This document shows, piece by piece, positions 33,691 to 41,053 of a stretch of DNA of 64,000 nucleotides. The position numbers and the translations under genes are program-made. The DNA lies in assembly GCF_049310885.1 (NCBI RefSeq), contig NZ_JBMDYO010000002.1, positions 186,001 through 250,000 of the forward strand, given 5' to 3'. The notes beneath the pieces were generated by a model, which made no database searches, had not been told where the DNA came from, and worked only from the letters and a program-made list of their open reading frames with translations. This DNA comes from CAYZJV01 sp049310885. GTDB taxonomy: Bacteria > Spirochaetota > Spirochaetia > Sphaerochaetales > Sphaerochaetaceae. Position 1 is the first letter of the stretch; the number at the start of each line of letters is the position of its first letter.

Positions 33691-33792
33691 GGTGACGGTC
33701 GTGAAACTCTATTCCTAAAACCTCCTATAGGTACTTTTTTCTGAAAATCCCCTTAATGCGAAGTCCTGGATAAGACTGTCACGACCGTCACC
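33691..33792. repeat. 102-bp element A2 with perfect 14-bp inverted ends
   Basis: GGTGACGGTCGTGA (33691-33704) and TCACGACCGTCACC (33779-33792) are perfect inverted repeats. About 65 bp of the core (33697-33764) matches 33492-33560 with roughly one difference in eight. The core is conserved while the outer ends differ between A1 and A2. Confidence 0.65.
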
Positions 33793-33856
33793 TCCCGCGC
33801 GGATGCAAGTCGATTTTGAGAAATTCCCAAAATCAAGGAGCAACCCGTCCCATCAT

Positions 33857-34079
33857 GGAACGAAGGAACAAGCAGAACAAGGAATCCCTATATATTATAC
33901 GCGTGCGTATAGGCGTATCCGTCCTTCCTTTTCTCTCTGCTCTCCTCATAAAAGTCTTTTTGGTATATTCTTATTCCATTGTTCCAAAATCTTGAAAATC
34001 TGCATTCCAGGGTGGAATTTCGTCGATTTCTCGTGGAACGAGTTCTGGAACAAGCTTGGAACGAGCTGATTCTTGTTCC
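33857..34079. repeat. GGAACRAG word array (module B) with palindrome-rich core
   Basis: GGAACGAA/GGAACAAG/GGAACGAG occur at 33857, 33865, 34035, 34047 and 34058, with the inverse at 34072-34079 and partly at 33979-33985. A core at 33886-33918, beginning CCCTATATATTATACGCG, lies within the array. The module ends just downstream of the AbiEii gene and may be iterons or operators. Confidence 0.55.
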
Positions 34080-34100
34080 TTTCAGTCCGTACAAAGGTAT

Positions 34101-34958
34101 TTAGCGGGAATATTCAAACTTCAAAGCTTGCATGATAATCAACACGGTATCACAGGTTTGCTCAAAACCAATTTCTTTTGCATAGTCGAATGCTTTCTGA
34201 TAGTTCGCCCAGAAATCATGCATACGAGGGTTTTCTCGTATATTGGTCATAATGGTTTGATAATCAGTCATAAGTGAAATGCTTCCCCTCTTGGCGGCTG
34301 TCCTCTCTAAAGCAGATCTCAGAAGCGACAGATCACAGTCTCCCCATCGTAAGGAATACAGAAGGTATACATCATAGAAATCTCTTGGTCTGGTGTTGGC
34401 AATGTTCCTGGAAAGTATCGTTTCCAACTTCTCAGCTAATATGGTCTCCAGATTGTATGCCATCATCGAAATGGTACGATCATCAAACAACAGCGGAAAT
34501 GAATACTCGATTTCGCGTGGTGTAATCTTGTCGCCTGTCGTCACATCAACTGAAAGGGGAACCCGTAAAGGTGGATAGCTGGCAATTAGACTGACACGGA
34601 TACCAGGATAATCATCGGTTTCCCGAATATCGGCAACTCGATTGACTGAGAATGTCACATCATCATCCACTTGTATGGCGCAGACATGTTCAAGTACGGT
34701 TCTGATAGATTCATGATTCAGTTTGAAGCCCTTTATGGTTGCATCAAGATCCATGGTTGATCGTGATTCGAGCCCGACCATGACTGCAATCAGGAATCCT
34801 CCCTTGATGATGAAATTCTCCCTGTAGCCGGAAAGGGACAGTCGTTCCAACAAGCGTTCCATCAGATAATTTTGCAGAACGATTTGGGCTGGCAGGTGCT
34901 TTTCGGCTGCAAGGTTCTTGATCCGTGCTTTCAATTGCATGGGATTGTTGGTAATCAT
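34101..34958 (-). CDS. abiEii: AbiEii-type nucleotidyltransferase toxin
   Basis: The 285-residue protein is a DUF1814/AbiEii nucleotidyltransferase: FIIKGGFLIAVMVGLESRST (residues 44-63) followed by MDLDATIKGF supplies the GG...DxD active site, and NLETILAEKLETILSR near residue 165 is the family's conserved Lys/Glu helix. AbiEii toxins transfer nucleotides to RNA (tRNA acceptor ends in characterised homologues) and arrest growth during phage infection. The ATG overlaps the antitoxin stop by 4 bp. The active-site residues look intact. Confidence 0.93.
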   Translation of the reverse strand: MITNNPMQLKARIKNLAAEKHLPAQIVLQNYLMERLLERLSLSGYRENFIIKGGFLIAVMVGLESRSTMDLDATIKGFKLNHESIRTVLEHVCAIQVDDDVTFSVNRVADIRETDDYPGIRVSLIASYPPLRVPLSVDVTTGDKITPREIEYSFPLLFDDRTISMMAYNLETILAEKLETILSRNIANTRPRDFYDVYLLYSLRWGDCDLSLLRSALERTAAKRGSISLMTDYQTIMTNIRENPRMHDFWANYQKAFDYAKEIGFEQTCDTVLIIMQALKFEYSR

Positions 34959-35575
34959 AGCAGAATCTCCATATACGTGAGGATCTTCGGCTTCACCCGA
35001 AGCCTTTGCGCATAATCCATGAGGCGCCCAATGTCCTTCTCCCGTGAACCGGCATACATCCTCATCGCCTGGTTCACCACCTGGATATCGGCCTTGTGAC
35101 GGGTCCTGACCATATCACAGAGGGTACGTTCTATATTGTATACCTTGAGAGAGTTCCCACTTGGTGAGGCTAGCGTCATGATTCCCAACGGATACGTTTC
35201 TTCGTTGGCCACTTTGGCTACCACACCTCGTTTGAGAACATTGCCAGGATTGTATCCGAAGGGAAACGTCATGGTATATCGTGATGGAGTTCGATCGGTC
35301 ATGGCATGAAGATACAGTGCAGTCTCATGGGAAAAGATTCCCCTCGAGAACCTCCATTGAAGAATAAACAACTCATCCTCCCAAGTTTCCGGGAGGGTAT
35401 ATACACCCCGCTCGACTCGGACAAGCAATCCATTGTGAACCATGGAGGAGAGACACCGTCTTGGAATACCAGCCTCCGTAACCTGGGTACTCGTGATCAT
35501 CCCCTGGTGTGTTTCGGCCATATGGAGAATCTTCTCATCATCATCGGCTTTCACCAACTCTTTTTGTACTTTCAT
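34955..35575 (-). CDS. abiEi: AbiEi-type antitoxin/transcriptional regulator
   Basis: The 206-residue protein has the AbiEi plan: an N-terminal winged helix (HQGMITSTQVTEAGIPRRCL) with the VRVERGVYTLPETWEDEL wing, then GIFSHETALYLHAMTDRTP and IERTLCDMVR in the C-terminal domain. It counteracts AbiEii as a type IV antitoxin, without direct protein contact, and represses the operon. Translation is coupled to the toxin by a 4-bp overlap. The short upstream gap contains TGTACATGCATGCTA-type dyad sequence on the minus strand that could be its operator. Confidence 0.92.
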   Translation of the reverse strand: MKVQKELVKADDDEKILHMAETHQGMITSTQVTEAGIPRRCLSSMVHNGLLVRVERGVYTLPETWEDELFILQWRFSRGIFSHETALYLHAMTDRTPSRYTMTFPFGYNPGNVLKRGVVAKVANEETYPLGIMTLASPSGNSLKVYNIERTLCDMVRTRHKADIQVVNQAMRMYAGSREKDIGRLMDYAQRLRVKPKILTYMEILL

Positions 35576-35738
35576 GCTATATACATTACATCATTTTAGC
35601 ATGCATGTACAATCATTTCTGTAAGATATTTTCGCATCTTCCCCAAATCATACAAGATGATGGCAAGGATTGCGATGACGTCGTTGGAGTCTCCGCGCCT
35701 GAGTCTGGAGCGTTCACGCTGATAGGACCAGCTTTTCA

Positions 35739-36016
35739 AAACTCTTGTTGTTCCGAAAACTGTACCCAAGAGCCGAAAAACCCCTATACGCGTGAATATG
35801 CATATACGGGCATGCCACGCTGGTCTTCTCTCCATATAGTATTGGTATTGATGACACATGATATTTCAGGAACATAAGAACACATCCTCCGCAATTGTTA
35901 ACTTGGCAATGAGACGCTGCTTGTTACCGCGTATGTAACCCATTGCTTTGGTGGGAACTCGGGAACAATTGACGTGTTGATCCCGAGAGAACCGCTGGTT
36001 CCCAAGAACCTCTTCG
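35739..36016. repeat. Module C: GGGAAC/GTTCCC words and TATACG-rich core
   Basis: The core at 35781-35816 begins CCCCTATACGCGTG and contains CATATACGGG. GGGAAC occurs at 35953 and 35961, AGGAAC at 35868, and GTTCCC at 35998-36003. A longer dyad, CTCGGGA with TCCCGAG, spans 35958-35986. Confidence 0.45.
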
Positions 36017-36161
36017 GCCACCGGCAAAGAGGATGATACGAACTGGGTCCGTTCAGCTCTTCAAAGATCTTCACGATGAGAAACCCATGAAGGCGATACT
36101 TTCGCTCAATTTTGCGCTAAAGTGTCTCCCCCAGGCCAATCGACGGTTACGACATCATCCC

Positions 36162-36306
36162 CTTGTGATCACAAGTGACACAACTGAACAACTTTTCCCT
36201 TATATATGCTAACGCGGGTATGCGCCTACAGGCCGGTTCTTCCGTCTAAGGGAAATCGATTTTGAATATAAGGGGAAAAGTTGTGTTGTGAACGCCAGTT
36301 GTGTTC
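36162..36306. repeat. Module D: inverted repeat and ACAAC/GTTGTG words
   Basis: A 14-bp palindrome CTTGTGATCACAAG lies at 36162-36175. ACAACTTTTCCCTTATA (36189-36205) is answered by ATATAAGGGGAAAAGTTGT at 36275-36293, and GTTGTG/ACAAC words repeat on both sides. The core at 36197-36229 reads CCCTTATATATGCTAACGCG. Confidence 0.5.
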
Positions 36307-36313
36307 ACCCGCT

Positions 36314-36540
36314 GCTGGGACAGCTGGACGGACTGGACACTACGCCCTATATACGTATACGCGTGTATACGGGTGCTCGTGTTGCATCCACCCCTCTTCC
36401 ATCAATAAAACTCTTGTTATATGAGTTCTTGTCCCACTGTCCCAAAGCCTCGCTTATATATTGTGTTGGCATGAGTTGCCTCTTGGGACAGTATGGGGAC
36501 ACCCGCTAACAACGGTCTGTTCCGGGTGCAGGGGTGTCCC
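36314..36540. repeat. Module E: GGGACAG words and TATACGCG core
   Basis: CTGGGACAG (36316-36324), CTGTCCC (36438-36444), TTGGGACAG (36483-36491), GGGGACACC (36495-36503) and GGTGTCCC (36532-36539) surround a core at 36344-36378 that begins GCCCTATATACGTATACGCG. Confidence 0.5.
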
Positions 36541-36667
36541 GCCTGATATGATGAGAAGGGCGATCTGAAGCGTGTATTGAGTGGTACTCAATTTCAAGTA
36601 AAAGTCCCCCATGATGGTCTTGGTAAGAAAATTGACCTCAACCTGGGGGGCTTCCACCCTGATCTGA

Positions 36668-37030
36668 TCAGACTCCTACTTCCTCGGAGGGCAGCCATTC
36701 ATAGACATTGACGACTTCCTTGCTCTTACGGAACTGGCGGACATCACTATCAAGCACATCGAGCAGGATCCATCCAAGGTCCTTTCCCGCCATCCCTGCC
36801 GGGTCGTCAGCATCGTTATCCGTATGCCATTGATGCAATGCCTTCAATGGGGTGGCACTCCATAGGCTGTCATATGCACCGAACAGGTCTCGCGCCGAGA
36901 ACTTCGATCCCTGGCCTGCGACATTGCAATAGCAATAGACGGCACCTTGCACGAAAGCCTTGATCTGATCCATGCGGGATTCGTCGATGATTGCTGTGGT
37001 TTTGCGTTTCTTGGGTGTAGGTGTTACCAT
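36668..37030 (-). CDS. Hypothetical protein
   Basis: The 120-residue product from the ATG at 37030 is not recognised. It has a short basic N-terminus (TPKKRKT), a helix DQIKAFVQGAVYCYCNVAG, the phrase FSARDLFGAYDSLW, and a second helical half, DLGWILLDVLDSDVRQFRKSK. The FSARDLFG phrase loosely recalls the FLVKDLFKG of the DUF1413 protein at 42369-42602, so it could be a distant relative of that small family; this is weak. An ATG at 37069 is an alternative start. The frame is intact and the composition looks coding. Confidence 0.55.
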   Translation of the reverse strand: MVTPTPKKRKTTAIIDESRMDQIKAFVQGAVYCYCNVAGQGSKFSARDLFGAYDSLWSATPLKALHQWHTDNDADDPAGMAGKDLGWILLDVLDSDVRQFRKSKEVVNVYEWLPSEEVGV

Positions 37031-37207
37031 GAGTCTTACACTCCCCTTCTTCTGGTTGTAGTAAAGCATGTGGGTTAAACTTCCATTGCACGCTCAGAGG
37101 TAGTTCCTATACCAAATTGATGGATTCTGCAACCCTTTCGTTACAATCTGTATATGCTGTACTGATGCACAGCGCCCTCTGTACAATGCAGCGAATGCTT
37201 GCATCCA

Positions 37208-37228
37208 TATCATGAAAGCGATATGATA
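37208..37228 (+). promoter_or_regulatory. Dyad upstream of the YefM/RelE-type operon
   Basis: TATCAT (37208-37213) and ATGATA (37223-37228) are inverted 9 bases apart, about 22 bp before the antitoxin start, where Phd/YefM proteins usually bind. The second arm also contains a -10-like TATGAT. Confidence 0.35.
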
Positions 37229-37250
37229 ACGATATATGGAGGTTCCGCAT

Positions 37251-37514
37251 ATGCCAACCATTCGTCCCAGTGCTGATCTGAGAAACAAATACCACGAGAT
37301 ATCCGAATTCTGTCACCAATACCCCGAGCCGGTGTTCATCACAAAAAACGGACAGGGTGACCTGGCAGTGATGAGCATTGAAACCTATGAGATGCTCACC
37401 GGTAAAAAGGAACTGTACAACCTCCTTGACGAAGGATTGAAGGCCCGGGATGCTGCTCAGGTCGAACCGGCGAACGAGGTGATCGCCGATATCCGGAAAT
37501 CTCTGAAAAAGTGA
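37251..37514 (+). CDS. Phd/YefM-family antitoxin
   Basis: The 87-residue protein has the Phd/YefM fold: IRPSADLRNKYHEISEFCHQ (the family's SxxxRxNxxxI helix), PVFITKNGQGDLAVMSIETYEML, and a flexible C-terminal tail that binds toxin. GGAGG eight bases upstream of the ATG at 37251 supports this start over an earlier in-frame codon. It overlaps the toxin ATG by one base and should repress its own promoter. Confidence 0.92.
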   Translation: MPTIRPSADLRNKYHEISEFCHQYPEPVFITKNGQGDLAVMSIETYEMLTGKKELYNLLDEGLKARDAAQVEPANEVIADIRKSLKK

Positions 37515-37837
37515 TGTACGAAGTACAGTGGACATCGCTGGCGAAGGAAGATCTGGTTTGTGCCGTCACCTACATCGCCGATATGCTCAAGGCTCCATTC
37601 GCTGCAGAGAAACTTCTGGATGACATTGAAAAGGAAACTGCAGTTCTCGCAGAGAATCCGTATCTTTTCCCTCTTTCTCACGACGAGTTTATCGCGCATC
37701 GTGGAATACGGCATATGAAAGTAAAGAACTATATGCTGTTCTACACCGTCAATGAGGATGCAAGGACAATCACGGTCATCAGGATGTTGTATGCCAGGCG
37801 AGATTGGATACAGCTGTTGGGTGGGCTCTCACCGTAA
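37514..37837 (+). CDS. RelE/ParE-family toxin
   Basis: The 107-residue protein is a ParE/RelE toxin: YEVQWTSLAKEDLVCAVTYI at the N-terminus, a helix pair, NPYLFPLSHDEFIAHRGIRHM in the middle, and YMLFYTVNEDARTITVIRMLYARRDW at the end, which carries the family's late Tyr/Arg positions. Partnering with YefM-type antitoxins is standard. Whether it cleaves mRNA (RelE-like) or poisons gyrase (ParE-like) cannot be decided from sequence. The ATG at 37514 sits in a TGATG junction with the antitoxin. Confidence 0.92.
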   Translation: MYEVQWTSLAKEDLVCAVTYIADMLKAPFAAEKLLDDIEKETAVLAENPYLFPLSHDEFIAHRGIRHMKVKNYMLFYTVNEDARTITVIRMLYARRDWIQLLGGLSP

Positions 37838-37899
37838 GCAACACATTAATTGCAACAGTACGACCTTTTTTCATTGACCGTCCCAATAAAGCCAGAAAG

Positions 37900-38302
37900 C
37901 TACGCTTCAGCAGCTACATATTTTTGATTGGGTCTGCTTGGTTTATCAGGAAAAGTCATCTGCAATCTCCCCGATTCAAGGAGTGGTTTCAGAAAACCCT
38001 TAGAAAAATACTTAATATCGCTATATTCAAAATGCTCAACAATTTCTCTCTTTGTTCGTGGAATGGAACAGTACTGAAGAATCATTTCTTCAATACTAAC
38101 TTGGGGGGTAACTTGGGGGGTAACTTGGGGGGTAACTTGGGGGGTAACTTGGGGGGTAACTTGGGGGGTATCTTGTGGGGTATCTTGTGGGGTATCTTGT
38201 GGGGTAACTTGTGGGGCAACTTGTGGGGCAACTTGTGAGGCGGGTGACTTGCGCGTTATCTTGCATGGTGCCTACGCGTCCATACGTATCGCTGCCTTTC
38301 AA
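37900..38302 (-). pseudogene. C-terminal remnant of a RecG-like/AlbA_2 regulator with QVTP repeats
   Basis: On the minus strand, 12-bp repeats (38240-38099) encode QVAP, QDTP and QVTP units and lead into IEEMILQYCSIPRTKREIVE, a winged-helix segment, SKGFLKPLLESGRLQMTFPD, and a stop at 37900. This is how putative ATP-dependent RecG-like/AlbA_2 regulators end. Upstream of the repeats the frame shifts (a 4-base change near 38240), leaving only a few degenerate codons such as QDNAQVTR. The AlbA_2 and HATPase domains are gone. The remnant is therefore a decayed tail. Confidence 0.75.
38099..38240 (-). repeat. About twelve 12-bp tandem repeats
   Basis: Six units of ACTTGGGGGGTA start at 38099 and grade into ATCTTGTGGGGT and AACTTGTGGGGC variants. 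The period of 12 and the minus-strand QVTP translation show a protein-coding repeat, not an iteron or CRISPR. Slippage here is the likely cause of the frameshift. Confidence 0.85.
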
Positions 38303-38366
38303 CTTTCATATCGCCAGTGAAATCCTATGGTACAGAAATAATATTATTGCCACGACATTGTTTTTA

Positions 38367-38395
38367 TTGACACGACATTACCGCTGTGCTATACC
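38367..38395 (+). promoter_or_regulatory. Promoter of the pRiA4b Orf3-like gene
   Basis: A perfect TTGACA (38367-38372), a 17-base spacer and TATACC (38390-38395) lie 28 bp before the start codon. Confidence 0.65.
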
Positions 38396-38423
38396 TACAG
38401 TACGAAGAAAGGAGGAATGGGAA

Positions 38424-39992
38424 ATGGCGAAGCATGGAGAAACACCTAAAGCAGAGACCGTCGAAAAAGTGGCGAGTGTCTACAAGAAGACAGGATCCAT
38501 CAGTGAAACCGCCTTGCAGGCAGAAATCTCAACTACGAAGGTGAGAAAAATCCTGATCACCATGGGCTTGTGGTCGAGTCCAAGATCTCAGCAGATCCGT
38601 GAATTATCTGATCAGGGGAAATCCTCAGCAGAGATTGCCGAGACATTGCAGATCAGCATAGTGATGGTTCAGAACTATCTGCCCTACGAGAAAGGGCTGT
38701 ATGATGAACCACAGAAGACAGACACGGCGATGCGTAGCGAGAAGTATCGTACGCGAAATCGTTCGTACGCGCAAAAGAGTCGATCCCGCGAACAGCAGAA
38801 ACCAGATGGGTTGCCGGCTGATCCAGAGACTACAGCACTTATAGAGAAGAAGGCCCCCTATGCCATGCAGTTGCATCTGGAGTTGCGTGACAGTCATCTT
38901 GAGTCCTTGTCTGCCAATGAAGCAAAGATCCTCGCGAAATATGGCGGCGTGGCAAAATCCATTTCCCGGGATATCATCGTCCCCTCCTCCTTGGCTCTGC
39001 ATCAGCTGCATTTCCTCATCAACGTGGCCTTTGGGTGGACGAACAGCCATCTGCATAATTTCCAGCTGCCAGAGCCGTTGTTCCAAACACTCACCGCGGG
39101 AAAGTTCATGAACATCGCGCCGGTGTTCGGCTATTACCTGCAGTTCCCGAACAGCACCTTTGGTGATGCATTCTGGGATGACGACTATGATGAGTCCAAA
39201 AGCCCTAGGTCATGGATGCGTTCAAAGTATCTGAAGCAGTACAAATATGGCGGTTTCAGTGAGTACTGGATAGAGAACCAAGCCGAGATACATAATTTGG
39301 CACAACGAATTCCCATGCTCACTGTGCATCCGTTCCGATTCAGAGAGAAAGTGAAGCCCAGACAGGTACGATTCGAGGATGCCTCATTGCAGGAACTCTT
39401 GGATGCAATCGTCTTCGATGACGGGATGCCCGATGCATTGAAGGAAAGTCTCCGTTTGAACGAGATTCTTTCACGGGATCCCATGGACATCGAGCAGGCT
39501 AAGGCTAGTGCCCTGTCAGAAGATACAAGCGCTGTAGGATTGTACAAGCACTATCGTGACACTGTTGTTTCTGATGCTAGACAAGAGAAAGGTCATCGTG
39601 ATGAATCTGCATATTCCCATGCTTTCGGGCAGATGGTAAAACTGCAAAAGAAGTATGAACCGAAGCACATCATGCCGATCGCCACAGAGCTTCTCTATAG
39701 TTACGACTATGGTGATGGGTGGGAGGTGGATATCACGCTCGTGAGGGAATTTGGTAAAGACAGTCAGACGGTGGATGATGAGACAGCAGCGAAGGTCATT
39801 GCCGATCTCAAACCGATCTGCATCGCTAAAGATGGGCTGCATGTGCTCGATGACTGTGGAAATGTTCATGGGTATATCGACATGCTCCGCACGATCCATG
39901 AAGGCGATAGGGATGAAGCGATGGAGATGAGAGAGTGGGCACGGGGCCAAGGTTGGACCGGCCGGGATGTGAGTCCTAAGCAAATGATTTGA
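38424..39992 (+). CDS. Plasmid pRiA4b Orf3-like (TnpR-like IS1096 passenger) protein with N-terminal HTH pair
   Basis: The 522-residue protein has two N-terminal helix-turn-helix stretches (VYKKTGSISETALQAEIST and LSDQGKSSAEIAETLQISI), a basic linker near residue 100, then the pRiA4b Orf3-like domain: LHLELRDSHLESL and IIVPSSLALHQLHFLINVAFGW, with TNSHLHNFQ, and later LLYSYDYGDGWEVDITLV (the D-GD-W signature) and GYIDMLRTI. The domain is widespread but its function is unknown. AAGGAGG before the ATG at 38424 and a good promoter indicate expression. It is the last island gene before the polysaccharide cluster. The HTH fusion suggests a DNA-binding role. Confidence 0.85.
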   Translation: MAKHGETPKAETVEKVASVYKKTGSISETALQAEISTTKVRKILITMGLWSSPRSQQIRELSDQGKSSAEIAETLQISIVMVQNYLPYEKGLYDEPQKTDTAMRSEKYRTRNRSYAQKSRSREQQKPDGLPADPETTALIEKKAPYAMQLHLELRDSHLESLSANEAKILAKYGGVAKSISRDIIVPSSLALHQLHFLINVAFGWTNSHLHNFQLPEPLFQTLTAGKFMNIAPVFGYYLQFPNSTFGDAFWDDDYDESKSPRSWMRSKYLKQYKYGGFSEYWIENQAEIHNLAQRIPMLTVHPFRFREKVKPRQVRFEDASLQELLDAIVFDDGMPDALKESLRLNEILSRDPMDIEQAKASALSEDTSAVGLYKHYRDTVVSDARQEKGHRDESAYSHAFGQMVKLQKKYEPKHIMPIATELLYSYDYGDGWEVDITLVREFGKDSQTVDDETAAKVIADLKPICIAKDGLHVLDDCGNVHGYIDMLRTIHEGDRDEAMEMREWARGQGWTGRDVSPKQMI

Positions 39993-40040
39993 TCACCTTG
40001 CAAGAGACGCCACTTCTCGGTCACCTTGCGCCGATGATAC

Positions 40041-41051
40041 TCACACCTCGTAATAGGTGCGGTACCAATCCACGAACTTCTGTAGTCCCACTTCAATCGG
40101 TGTGGTAGGCTTGAAATCAAAATCCCTCATGAGGTCGTCAACATCGGCATAGGTCTGGTAGACATCACCGGGCTGCATGGGAAGGAATTCCTTCTTGGCA
40201 GTCATTCCCAAAGCCTTCTCCAATGCTGCGAAATAGTCCATGATCTGCTCGGGCTTGTTGTTGCCGATGTTGTAGACCTTGTACCGATCACCATGCTCGT
40301 TCGGCACCGGTGGATTAGGGAGGATGTTGATAATACCCGCGACCACATCGTCGATGTAGGTGAAGTCCCGCCACATGTCCCCGTTGTTGAAGATCTTGAT
40401 CGGTTCTCCTTTCACGATTCTGTTGGTGAATGAGAAGTATGCCATATCGGGTCTGCCCCAGGGACCGTAGACGGTGAAGAACCGAAGGCCAGTGCTCGGG
40501 AATCCATAGAGATGGGTATAGCAATGCGCCATGAGCTCGTTGCTCTTCTTGGTGGCGGCATAGAGCGACACCGGAGAGTCGACATTGTCGGAGGTGCTGA
40601 ATGGAACCTTCTCGTTCATGCCATACACCGAAGATGACGATGCATAAACCAGATGCTCGGTCTTGAAGTTCCGACAGGCCTCGAGGATGTTTAAGAATCC
40701 TGCGAGGTTGGATTGCAGGTATGCATAGGGATTGTCGATGGAATAGCGTACTCCCGCCTGGGCAGCAAGGTGCAAGACGATCGTTGGAGCATATGTGGTA
40801 AAGACACCATCCAGAGCCTCCTTGTCCGCGAGGTCTCCCTTGATGAAGGTGAACTTGGGATAGGCAGAGAGTACTCCCAGCCTGCCCTCCTTGAGCGACA
40901 CATCGTAATAATCATTGCAGTTGTCATAGCCGATGACGATGCAACCTCTCTCGAGAAGTGCCTGGGAGACATGGAATCCGATGAAGCCCGCGGCCCCGGT
41001 GACCAATACGATGGTACCGCTTTGGAGTGTATGTTTGTTATTCAATCCCAT
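40041..41051 (-). CDS. UDP-glucuronate 4-epimerase-type NAD-dependent epimerase
   Basis: The 336-residue short-chain dehydrogenase has VTGAAGFIGFHVSQALLERG at the N-terminus, NCNDYYDVSLKEGRL (the UDP-glucuronate epimerase phrase), AAQAGVRYSIDNP, SSSSVYG and the catalytic YAATKK. It should convert UDP-glucuronate to UDP-galacturonate in the cytoplasm. GAGAGGG seven bases upstream points to the ATG at 41051. The gene starts 2 bp after ugd ends, so the two enzymes make UDP-GlcA and then UDP-GalA for the surface glycan. Confidence 0.9.
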   Translation of the reverse strand: MGLNNKHTLQSGTIVLVTGAAGFIGFHVSQALLERGCIVIGYDNCNDYYDVSLKEGRLGVLSAYPKFTFIKGDLADKEALDGVFTTYAPTIVLHLAAQAGVRYSIDNPYAYLQSNLAGFLNILEACRNFKTEHLVYASSSSVYGMNEKVPFSTSDNVDSPVSLYAATKKSNELMAHCYTHLYGFPSTGLRFFTVYGPWGRPDMAYFSFTNRIVKGEPIKIFNNGDMWRDFTYIDDVVAGIINILPNPPVPNEHGDRYKVYNIGNNKPEQIMDYFAALEKALGMTAKKEFLPMQPGDVYQTYADVDDLMRDFDFKPTTPIEVGLQKFVDWYRTYYEV

Positions 41052-41053
41052 GC

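Larger units (their letters stand above)
35576..36667. other. Gene-less, repeat-rich 1.1 kb
   Basis: No convincing gene was found on either strand. The stretch holds modules C (35739-36016), D (36162-36306) and E (36314-36540), each with its own short repeat word and an alternating TATACG-rich core, annotated separately. Confidence 0.6.

Noticed and set aside
33487..36540. Repeat-rich DNA as a CRISPR locus
   Set aside because: Words are 6-14 bp, inverted and irregularly spaced, with no uniform repeat-spacer pattern and no cas genes.
37804..38238. Plus-strand frame ending in repeated NLGG residues
   Set aside because: The repeat is explained by the minus-strand QVTP-coding tail; the plus-strand product has no support.
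38099..38240. Tandem repeats considered as a CRISPR array or iterons
   Set aside because: Units are 12 bp with no spacers and translate to QVTP on the minus strand next to a recognisable C-terminal domain.
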